Shown piece by piece: positions 55,964-64,000 of a stretch of DNA of 64,000 nucleotides. How positions within the stretch are numbered: position 1 is the first letter of the stretch; the number at the start of each line of letters is the position of its first letter. The position numbers and the translations under genes were made by a program. Below the pieces are notes generated by a model that saw only the letters and a program-made list of their open reading frames with translations, ran no database searches and was not told where the DNA came from. The stretch is from Rutpela maculata (Eukaryota; Arthropoda; Insecta; Coleoptera; Cerambycidae), in NCBI GenBank assembly GCA_936432065.2, contig OW386294.2, forward strand, positions 50,248,945 through 50,312,944, written 5' to 3'.

Positions 55964-56545
55964 TCTTAAACAAAAATTAAATACAGGAACAAATAGCAAA
56001 ACGCAAAACGTTTGCTCGTCTGCACTCTGCACTATGCGGACTACTATGCCTCCGTCTTTAGAATGCCAAATGTGGCCAAATCATCCAATTCCCGATCTTC
56101 CGACGATGACGACCGAGAATTCCACAACCAATGAAAATTAAATAAATATAGTCAAGTTTGCTTTGACTACGAGAATATACGAGTGAATCCGACTACGATA
56201 ATCTAATATAATCTGCAGGAAATAATTTATTATAACTATTTAAATTGAGTATCCATAAAAAAAAATTAAAAATACCGTAGCTAAATACTGTAGGTATTAA
56301 ATTTTATTTTTTTTTCTTGCTTGATTTCTTTTTTACGCGACGTAAATTTAAGACGAAGGTTCAATAATGGCATGGTATCATGGGAGTTATTATTATTTTG
56401 TGTTACAGTCTTGATATTGGCACAATATATAAGTTCAGATAATAGTGAAATTCACATTTTTTCATTAAAGGGCCAATGCTGGTTAAACATCCGATATTTT
56501 ATAACAATTTGTCAATACAAATTTGATATATACCCGATATATGTT
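55964..56545. other. Upstream of the DUF4806-type gene; repeat-like sequence
   Basis: The first 150 bp upstream of the ATG are less AT-rich and may hold the promoter. Farther out, 56470-56600 shows GGGCCAAT/TTGGCCC-type inverted strings (GGGCCAATGCTGG, GGCCAATAACTGC, TGGCCCATACATCGGCCAACG) typical of a small repeat. No gene is seen. Confidence 0.4.
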
Positions 56546-57592
56546 TCATATAATATTCATCGGGCCAATAACTGCTGCACTGGCCCATACATCGGCCAAC
56601 GGTATAGTGTTTGCGGGGATGTTTCTCACTATAATGTCAAACTGAGAATTATTCACTCTTGTAGTGATCTGTGTATCTCCGGCGCATATAACTGGCACAG
56701 ATACCTGATTTGCAACTATAATTTGTTTCATATCGTGCACTTGTCGAACTCGCAGTAAACTTTCTTGATTTGCCGTCATGTGAGCACTTGCATCCGAGTC
56801 CACATACCAATCTTCTGTACTAAATTTACCGTTCAAAAATGCAGCACTAAAAGCATTAATCTTCTTTTCTTTCAATTCAGGACATTGATTTTTGTAATGA
56901 CCATTTTTCTTACAATTATAGCACTTTATTTCCTTTGTACCGGTTGACATTTTGTTTGACGTTTGTTTCGGTTTTACTCCGCGATCTGTATTTACGTTTT
57001 TTGTCCGTTGTTTCGACCAAAACGCAGATGTCGCCGAATCTGTTTCAGTGCTACCAACCTCAGAACTCATGTCAAGCAACTTTGTTTTTATGACGTCGGC
57101 ACTAATGGCTATTCCCGAATGTCCGATGGCCATTATCATCGGTGCAAATTTTTCTGGAAGCCCAGCCAACAGCAATGAACCTATCCACTCTTCGTTGATT
57201 ACGAATCCCGTTCCTTTTAATCTTTGCGCCGTTTCCACCAACTGAGACACGTAACTTGTCATGGAGTCACAGTTTTCGAGACGAATAGATATCAATGTTC
57301 GAAGTAAACTGATTTTCCTTGTAAATCCTGAGTCATCGAATAACTTTTTTAATTTGTTCCATAAGTCACTAACTTTGTTCTCATTTTTGATGTACACATA
57401 TAATGTAGGATCAATGGTCATCACAAGCTTGGCTTTCGCTTTTCTCTGCTCAGCTTCACTCAAATCAGCCGGTAACTCGTCGATGTCGATGCCTTCCAAC
57501 AACAAAAAATTTTTTGTTGCGAACGCCCAATCATCATAATTCTCACGTCCTTTTAACTTAGGAACGTTAACCAGGTAGCTTGATGTCGACAT
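56546..57592 (-). pseudogene. Copia gag and protease, truncated
   Basis: A 348-residue frame from ATG 57592. The Copia gag domain (LKGRENYDDWAF ... LWNKLKKLFDD ... LLAGLPEKFAPMI) is followed by a CCHC knuckle (CYNCKKNGHYKNQC) and the protease start (WYVDSDASAHMT). The protease normally has D-S-G; here the glycine is Asp, so activity is doubtful. The frame is open to its end, then truncated. Confidence 0.88.
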
Positions 57593-57810
57593 TTTGCACG
57601 AAAAAACACACTGGAATTAATAATATACTCGTAAAATTATTAGAATTACAGCTCAGGGCCCATAACCTAATAAAACAGGTGCGAAGGTTTCACAAAGACT
57701 AGTTTATTATCATAGATTTACATATTGTCTGAATAGTAGTTCCATACAAGTGTACTAGATGGCGTCAGTTAGTACTTAAGGAATATTTATATTTTGATAA
57801 TAACTTTAAC
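56546..57810 (-). mobile_element. Copia-type LTR retrotransposon, truncated
   Basis: On the minus strand there are a 5' LTR of about 142 bp (57810-57669, starting TGTTAAAG), then GGTTATGGGCCC, like the initiator-tRNA primer-binding site of insect Copia elements, and the start of the gag-pol frame. The element stops at about 56546; integrase, reverse transcriptase and 3' LTR are absent. The LTR interrupts the right terminal repeat of Polinton 1. Confidence 0.85.
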
Positions 57811-57871
57811 AAATGGCCAACTCCAGCTCCGACTGCTCCAGCTCCAGCAGCTTTCCCATTAGACAACTACT
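57809..57871 (-). repeat. Polinton 1 right terminal inverted repeat
   Basis: Exact reverse complement of 16298-16360, ending ...CATTAGACAACTACT. The last two or three bases on its inner side coincide with the Copia LTR end, so the true repeat was probably longer. Confidence 0.92.
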
Positions 57872-57877
57872 GATAGC

Positions 57878-58260
57878 CCTCTTCATATCACCCGTTATAA
57901 ACCGCTCTCCACCTGCTTTTTGTAATGCTTCCTACGCCTGACGAACCACGTCGGCTTTAAATGAAACCGTTTTTTTATCGACGTTTTTAACTTTTCTTAC
58001 TCTTTCTTTCCTCTTTTTTTTTACCGCACTCCGAAGTTTCGCTTTTAAATGACGTCGAATTACAGCCCATACCCAGGTGACGTTTTGCCTTCATTATATT
58101 GGTAACTAGCCATGCATCAGCCTTTTCTCTCAACCCCGCATCTTTAGACTTAACGCGCTCCCAGGCACGCTGTTCGAGCTCATAGTCTGCCCTATGTCGT
58201 GCACCTAAGTCCTTATTCGTGCTAGTCTTTTCTGTAATTTGGTACCAGGCCCACAATACT
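57878..58260 (-). pseudogene. Polinton 2 pVI/PLA2-like protein, N-terminal half
   Basis: The frame keeps the second half of the PLA2-like domain (TNKDLGARHRADYELEQRAWERVKSKD...KADAWLVTNIMKAKRHLGMG) that aligns with Polinton 1 residues about 75-125. The calcium loop and catalytic His-Asp segment are disrupted: the reading WAWYQITEK stands where the CGPGT..L loop is expected, in another frame. A stop lies near 57936. The C-terminal half is at 15930-16297. Confidence 0.8.
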
Positions 58261-58430
58261 GATATGCAGGTAGGTGTAACTCGAAAGGAAGTTTATTTAT
58301 CACTGTATTAACAAAGCCACCGCCAGCCTTTGAGCGCGAGCGCGGCTGACGTCTGTATCGCGCGGCGGACGCCATTTAAATAAGATGTGTATGATGCATA
58401 TATTCTCATATAGTCTTCGGTAGCAGCACA
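58261..58430. promoter_or_regulatory. Polinton 2 divergent promoter region
   Basis: A spacer between the divergent PLA2-like and ATPase genes. It contains a GC-rich patch (GCGCGAGCGCGGC at about 58335-58347). No clear TATA or p53-like site is seen. Confidence 0.35.
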
Positions 58431-60200
58431 ATGCGTGTAATAAAGCAGCAGGAGGAATTTGTAGTGGATAACTTAGACAAGCGCCTTGGCTGCGGAGTGG
58501 GCTCTAGTGTCGATAATCAGCGTCATGGACCACTACTCCCCGCGACTATACGGTGCATCATGGCGGGCGCATCGAATTCCGAAAAATCAACCTTATGGTT
58601 ACTTTACTTACACATCCTCAAGGGTTACGTTTTGCAAATGTGTACATATATTCCAAATCATTAAACCAGCCCAAGTATGAGTATCTGCGTAGTGTATTAC
58701 AGTGACGTAGCCAGGATTTTTATTCGGGGGGGGGTCCGAACATTTTTTGTAAGTATACTATCTATTGTTATGTAGCTTTCATACAAAGGACTCCGCACAA
58801 TTATGTAAATTGGCGTACAGTCAAATTGGCTGAATTTTTAATATATTGTAGATTTCGACTTTCTGATCAAAAGCTCTCATGAGCCCAACTCGATCCTATG
58901 ACTAGTTTCCGAGATACTGCTCAAGAAATGTACAACAATGACCTTTTGTACAATTTAAATAATTTCGAATTCATGATTTTTTCATAGATTTTATATTGTG
59001 ATTTCATACATTTTATATTGTGAATAGTCCTTTATAATATTTCGCACTAAAAACATTTGTTGTTTTAATAAAAATAGCGTAGAAAAAAATCAAAGTTTGA
59101 AAAATATTGGCGAAGGCGCCGGGAAATCTGCATAAAAATAACAAGTGAAAATAATATTCGGTCAAATTGGCTATACATAAAGTATGTGTCTTCCTGATCA
59201 AAAAACTTTAATTGAAAAACTTTCGGAAATTGCTTCTTTAACCTCTAACACCCCATCAATAAATTAAAAGTTCGACAAGATACAGAATTTTACAAGAATT
59301 TATAGTTGTATTTCGAATACTAGACATTCGATCGAGTTGGGGCTGAGAGATTTTGATCAGAAAATCGAAATCTACAACATTAAAAATTTATCAGCCAATT
59401 TGACTGTACGCCAATTTACATAAGAAATGTGCGAAGTCCTTTAGGTAAACTATTAAAAAACTTATATTTCCAGTAACTGGCAACTATGCAATTTAACGTG
59501 GATTTCGCTTGGCTAGTAATAAAAATAAAAATTGAATTTACTTATGATTCAACAAGGTTTTATTCATTTGACTGGAATAAAGCTCCACCCTGTCAATATT
59601 GCTACAATAAATTGCAAGAAACTACGATTTGCAACGAGGCTGATTAGAATCAAGATTCGTAATCGGCTAAAAAAATTTTTGACTAAAACAGAAAATAAAA
59701 TCAATATAATAATTTTAAATGCCATGTCTATCAATTATATAAAGGTTAATAAATTTCGGGGGGGGGTGGTCCGGACCCCCAGGACCCCCCCTGGCTACGT
59801 CACTGTGTATTAGAACCGATTGAATGTCTGGGATATTACACATTCAGTAATAACACCGAGGTGATGGACCCGAGCGAGGCCAGACCAGACTCTATTTTCA
59901 TCTTCGATGATGTCATATGTGAAAAACAAAATGTTATTAAATCATACTTTAGCATGGGTCGGCACCGAAATGTCGACTGTTTTTATCTCACCTAGACATA
60001 TTCACATACACCTTAACAATTGGTGCGCGATAACCCAAACTTTATAATAATATTCAGACAGGATGACACGAACCTCCAGCACATATTTCGCGACCATGTG
60101 GCGCCTGACGTGACATTCGCGGAATTTCAAAAAAATGTGTGCAGCGTGCTGGAATAAACGATACGGTTTTCTAACTATCGACAAGGATAGAGATGTGCAT
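58431..60200 (+). pseudogene. Polinton 2 packaging ATPase, interrupted
   Basis: The start is ATG 58431. The Walker A loop is degraded (AGASNSEKSTLW where Polinton 1 has GSSGSGKT). The segment YSKSLNQPKYEYL appears in a shifted frame, and the gene is then split by a DNA transposon at 58700-59804. It resumes at 59813 with Walker B (SIFIFDDVIC) and GRHRNVDCFYL. The C-terminal RQDDTNLQHIF...LTIDKD region carries further shifts. Removing the insert and one 8-bp duplication restores codon phase at the break. Confidence 0.85.
58700..59804. mobile_element. Non-autonomous hAT-like element in the ATPase gene
   Basis: Termini are CAGTGACGTAGCCAGGA and its reverse complement (TCCTGG...CTACGTCACT), each next to a run of G or C. 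GTGTATTA is duplicated at 58692-58699 and 59805-59812. Inside, a second inverted repeat pairs about 58785-58925 with about 59310-59445 (ACTCCGCACA..., CGTACAGTCAAATTGGCTGA). No transposase gene is present. Confidence 0.83.
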
Positions 60201-60202
60201 TA

Positions 60203-60407
60203 TTAATGGGAAATGTAACTCTTCCTCGGTAAAATCATACAAATTTTTACCATGCTGGTGCTCTTTTATTAATTCACTTCTTTGACAGTGTGGGCAGCTC
60301 AGTGCTGGATCCATATTTTCCGAAAAATCCTTACAATTGATCTGGTAACTAATCACGAAGAACACAGTGTGATGTAGTAAACTTTTACATCCGACACATT
60401 CATACAC
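60203..60407 (-). pseudogene. Gene d relative, N-terminal fragment, with end of a gene e relative
   Basis: MDPALSCPHC...LIKEHQHGKNLYDFTEEELHFPL is nearly the same as the start of gene d. The bases upstream (up to about 60407) match the end of gene e, including the overlapping gene junction. It is cut at about 60203, where it meets the ATPase on the other strand, so a deletion or rearrangement joined them. Confidence 0.82.
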
Positions 60408-61200
60408 GATTAGTATAATAATGTTAAAGTGTTTAGAATTGCGGTAAAATATGTACTGATTAACCTATGACATCTCAGATTACCCTCTTCCATGGTAATA
60501 ATGGGGGGGGGGTCAGAATTATAGTAGGGATGTGAGGTGGGGGATTTGAATTATGGTGGGATAGATTTTCATGTATTCCTTTAATACACTCTTATCTGAT
60601 ACATATCCATACACAGATGGGCATAATGATGTGTTTGGAGTAATGGTAAAATATGTACTGCCTAACCTATGACATGTCAATTACCCCTTCCATGGTGATG
60701 AGGTAGGGAGGGGATGGGGTGTGGCTTATGAAAAAATAGAGGGTGGTTCTGAGAAATTGGTAGGGGGGAATGGGAGAAAAGTAGAGGGGGGATCGAAAAG
60801 TGGTGGGGAGATTGGGCGGGGCTTGGGGCCAAATGGAGGGGGGATTTAAAAGTGGTGGGGATTGTCACAGAACTGTCATTTCTTTACTACTTATAGTGGG
60901 AGTGCGCAGGGCCTGCACATCACACACAGTGACACTTTAACCAACCTGAAAATAAGTTAGTAGCAATAGTTACTAAGATCTTATAGCGTCATTGGTCCCA
61001 TTTGCTACATCTAAGGTAAATATAACTACACAGTGAAATTGTTGTAGTTCCCGTCACCACTTTTAAAGTAGCAACAACTATAACGTTGGTGGCATCTGCT
61101 ACTCTACAGTAAATGCAACTTGTAGGGAAATAATTTTGGTTTTTGCGACCTCTAATATGTAACAAATACCTTGTTGACGTATATACCACTACAAAGTTAC
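60408..61200 (+). repeat. G-rich stretch with a duplicated segment
   Basis: A segment of about 100 bp (CATACAC...GGTAAAATATGTACTG...AACCTATGACAT...TTCCATGGT) occurs at about 60402 and again, diverged, at about 60609. The plus strand between 60505 and 60870 has many runs of four or more G. No gene is supported. Confidence 0.55.
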
Positions 61201-62650
61201 TGCAATTAAAATAGCCATTTTTCTGTTGTTGAATGAAGACGCCATATTGACACAGATAAAAATATAAATTTGATGATGGTCATTTGCAAATATGTTTTAT
61301 AAAAAGATTATTACTTTATAATATATAAAATTTAAAAAAAAACGTTTTCCATAAAAAAATTTGCAGTTTTGCTTCTATACACATAATTTTTGCAAAATTT
61401 TTTTTCCGAAAAATCAATTTTCTAGAGAGGGCGTCTTTTTTATCGAAGTATCATGATAACATTTTACAGAAAACAAGTGGTGGTTTTAATATTCACACCA
61501 AGGGTAAATGCAAAACATCACGATTTATAATATACCCAGCAAACAAAACTTATTGATATTATATAGCATGGTAGTAATGGATTACATTAACAGTATTTAT
61601 TAATGTTATGTTAATATTATGACATTTGTTATAAAATAATAACATAATCATGTTACAATGTGTTGTTATGTTTTAGTAATATAATAATTTTGTAACATTT
61701 AAAGTTCAGCCAATATAACAAAGTTATATAACAATGTATGGTTTAATAATATTTTTGTTACATAAAAACTCTTATAATGAATATATAACTTAAATAATAA
61801 AAATTGTATAACTATTATGTTGAAGTTTGATAAATTTATATTTAAAAACGTTTGTGGTAGGGCGGCAGACTCTGGTATTCGGCGGAGGGCGGAGGCCATT
61901 TTGCTCGTGTTGTCGTGTTTTCACTAAGTTAAGCTCAACATCCCAGCACCGTTATGTAAAAAATACAGTTGTCTTGTGCTCTTAGATTTAAATTTAGTTA
62001 ATATTGGTGATCAGTGTGCATTGAAGAAGATAAGCAGGTATATAAAATATATTATAATTTTTATGTCTATCAAATACAAATATGACTTGTTCAGTTTTAA
62101 CATCAAATCAAAATATGCAATGAAAATATATTTAACAAAATAATTGTTGAAACATTAAAAAAAAAAAGGTAAAGTCACTTAGTCATTTATCCTGTCACGA
62201 ATCATCAATGTGTAGAAATTCAATTGAAAATGTAGATAATTAATGTCAATCATAATTTTCCTGAAAATGATATTTTATTGAACTGAAAATGATATTTTTA
62301 CCATTAAAAGCAGTTTTTCTCTAAAGTATTCCATATTCAGTTAATAAACGACATATTAAATTAGGTACTTTTGAAGTAACCATCACCATTTTCATTTTCA
62401 ATGTTCTTATGTAATATTATAACTGAAGTTTTCTGAACTAAACTACCTACCTATATTTGACGGTATTGTATTTTAAAAAATATACATTATTATTATATTG
62501 ATTCCAAAAAGAGTGGAAAGAAGCAATTCTGGAGATAATATATTCTCAGGATACTAATTTATTTACTAATGAAAGTGCCACGAAATGCTCAGGAAGGGCT
62601 ATTGGAATAATTTAAAGCGTTGACCTGGAAGTTATCGCGGCAAAGAAAGG
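61201..62650. other. AT-rich DNA without a recognised gene
   Basis: 61550-61830 is built of short TTATATAAC/GTTATATAA-like words in both orientations. 61858-61920 is a short GC-richer patch followed by a possible splice donor (AAGCAG/GTATAT at 62038). I found no frame or domain I could support. Confidence 0.4.
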
Positions 62651-62659
62651 TGAGGAACT

Positions 62660-64000
62660 TTGATCAATAACTATATGAATTATCTTATTAATATTGCTAT
62701 CATTGTTTCAGAAGATTTTGTTGCAAGTTTTTCATATGTGATGCAACACACAATAGAGCAGATAACATCAGAATGGTTTCGCTTAGCAAAACAGAGGCAT
62801 AATAATAAAATACCAACTGATGAAGAACTACTTATATACTTCCAAAATGTACGAGGTTTACGAAGTAAGGTAGACGAATTTTATTCCGCAGTAAATAGTA
62901 ACGAATATGATGTTGTAAGTTTGGTCGAAACTTGGCTTTCCGATGATGTTTCCAACACCGAGTACTTCCCAACTGCCTACACAGTATTACGCTCTGACAG
63001 AAACTTTGCTAAAACGGGTCTTTCAAAAGGAGGTGGTGCATTATTAGCTGTTAAAAGTGAGTTTTTTTCCGAACCTGTAAACTTATCTTATATTCTAGAC
63101 AATCTTCCATTAGTGGACATAGTTGGCTGTAAATGTTTAATTAATAACTTTTTTATTTTGTTCATATACGTTATATATATATACCACCAAGTATTTCCGT
63201 GGAGCTTTTTGAATTATTTTTAAATTTATTCGAACAAATCGTTAGTACGAATAGTAATATATTAATATTAGGGGACTTTAATATTCCAAGCTTTAACAGC
63301 AATATCTTTGATACAAAACGACACCTTATGCATGCATTCATAGAATTTAGCAACATGACACAGTTTAATAACATTGTAAATATCAATGGGAGACTACTGG
63401 ATTTAGTTTTATCTGACTTGAAAACCTGTACTGTAGCGCGAGATATTTCACCTCTTGTAAAAGAGGATGTTCACCATCCGGCCCTAAGCATCAATGTATT
63501 GCCAAAAAGAATCAACTCTGCTAAATTTCCAGTAAACTCGGGAGAGAATAATAATTATAACTTTAGGAAAGCAAATTACCCTGCATTGTACAACTCATTA
63601 CTTGAAACCGACTGGATTTTCCTAGATGATTCCAATGATGTCAAGAAGGCATGTGATGAATTCTATGAAAAACTATACTCAATTTTTGATGTGCATGTTC
63701 CGAAATACAAAAACACAAAGAGAAAAAAATTTCCTGTTTGGTATACAACCGAAATAATAAGAAACATTAAAGAGAGAGATAAGTACCGCAAAAACTACAA
63801 AAAATATAATGATATAAACTCATTAGAAGAGTACAAGCGCGTAAGGTCGATGATAAATCTACAGGTCAAGGAAGCATATAATGATTATTTAGAAAGTGTA
63901 GAAAATGCTTTGATAGTTGACCCTAAACATTTCTGGTCTTACATAAATAACAAAAAAGGTACTACCACAATACCTGGCAGAATGTACACAAATGGTAAAG
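62660..64000 (+). pseudogene. LINE ORF2 (endonuclease), frameshifted, runs off the window
   Basis: The nuclease begins at about 62815 (LLIYFQNVRGLRSKVDEFY, VVSLVETWL with catalytic Glu, LRSDR, KGGGALLAVK). After a frame change near 63180-63200 the other frame continues (ILILGDFNIPSF, LLDLVLSD, KEDVHHPALSI) into a linker (KRKKFPVWYTTEIIRNIKERDKYRK..., HFWSYINNKKG) to the window end. The reverse transcriptase would lie beyond 64000. It is a Jockey/CR1-group element by its motifs. Confidence 0.87.

Larger units (their letters stand above)
16298..57871. mobile_element. Polinton 1 (Maverick), 41.6 kb with nested insertions
   Basis: The element is bounded by inverted terminal repeats that start AGTAGTTGTCTAATGGG on both sides and by a GATAGC duplication. 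Between them are the full set of Polinton hallmark genes: chromo-integrase, packaging ATPase, adenain-like protease, penton, major capsid and DNA polymerase B. Without the nested LINEs (2.7 and 3.4 kb), the 13.5-kb foldback and the Copia piece, the element would be about 20 kb, within the usual Polinton range. It interrupts the pVI/PLA2-like gene of Polinton 2. Most genes have frameshifts. Confidence 0.92.
57872..60205. mobile_element. Polinton 2, right part
   Basis: It begins with GATAGC, the right target duplication of Polinton 1, and continues the pVI/PLA2-like gene (minus) cut at 16297. A divergent packaging ATPase follows (plus). The gene order is the same as in Polinton 1. It ends at about 60205, where the ATPase runs into a gene d relative on the opposite strand. 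Confidence 0.86.

Noticed and set aside
56321..56758. 145-codon plus-strand frame.
   Set aside because: It crosses the antisense of Copia protease and repeat-like DNA; no domain.
60677..60868. His/Pro/Ser-rich minus-strand frame.
   Set aside because: Low-complexity translation of the G-rich stretch.

Overview
This is AT-rich eukaryotic nuclear DNA, most likely from an arthropod and probably an insect. The evidence is R1-clade and CR1-group LINEs, Gypsy and Copia LTR elements, two Maverick/Polinton DNA viruses-cum-transposons, and one spliced gene with GT-AG introns. There is no bacterial gene organisation. No single-copy host gene fixes the species.

The window is a stack of nested mobile elements. 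The oldest resident is a Polinton (called Polinton 2 here). Its pieces lie at 13.70-16.30 kb and 57.87-60.2 kb, in the order major capsid, small basic protein, penton, Cys protein, protease, pVI/PLA2-like protein, then a divergent packaging ATPase. Its major capsid gene is cut at about 13.70 kb by an R1-type LINE (minus strand) that runs left out of the window. That LINE is itself interrupted by a CR1-group LINE (6.83-10.11 kb) and by a Gypsy element (1-6398). The Gypsy element carries a palindromic hAT-like MITE and a 676-bp tandem duplication.

Polinton 2 was split inside its pVI/PLA2-like gene by a second, giant Polinton (Polinton 1, 16298-57871, 41.6 kb). This has matching terminal repeats starting AGTAGTTG and a 6-bp GATAGC target duplication. 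Left to right, Polinton 1 has: an unknown gene a; a divergent promoter with p53-like sites; gene b; a small PPP1R15/GADD34-like protein; then, on the minus strand, chromo-integrase, gene c, a DUF8207-like protein and the packaging ATPase; then, on the plus strand, PLA2/pVI, cysteine protease, penton, a small basic protein, major capsid, two small proteins and a protein-primed-type DNA polymerase B; and two overlapping minus-strand genes (d and e). Overlapping start and stop codons give it a compact, virus-like layout. Most genes carry frameshifts, so this copy is not functional.

Polinton 1 has in turn been hit by an RNase-H-bearing LINE (17.74-20.46 kb, 13-bp target duplication), a CR1-like LINE in the capsid gene (27.54-30.97 kb), a 13.5-kb foldback element made of inverted arrays of a 147-bp repeat with a 9-bp target duplication (37156-50627), a smaller foldback (about 51.77-52.25 kb), and a truncated Copia element inside its right terminal repeat (56.5-57.81 kb). 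A six-exon gene of the DUF4806 type (52.4-55.96 kb) lies within its borders. The right end of the window holds G-rich AT/GC-patchy DNA and the start of another LINE (from about 62.66 kb). The most interesting signals are the Polinton-in-Polinton insertion, the stress-response-like promoters with a PPP1R15-like gene, and the giant foldback.
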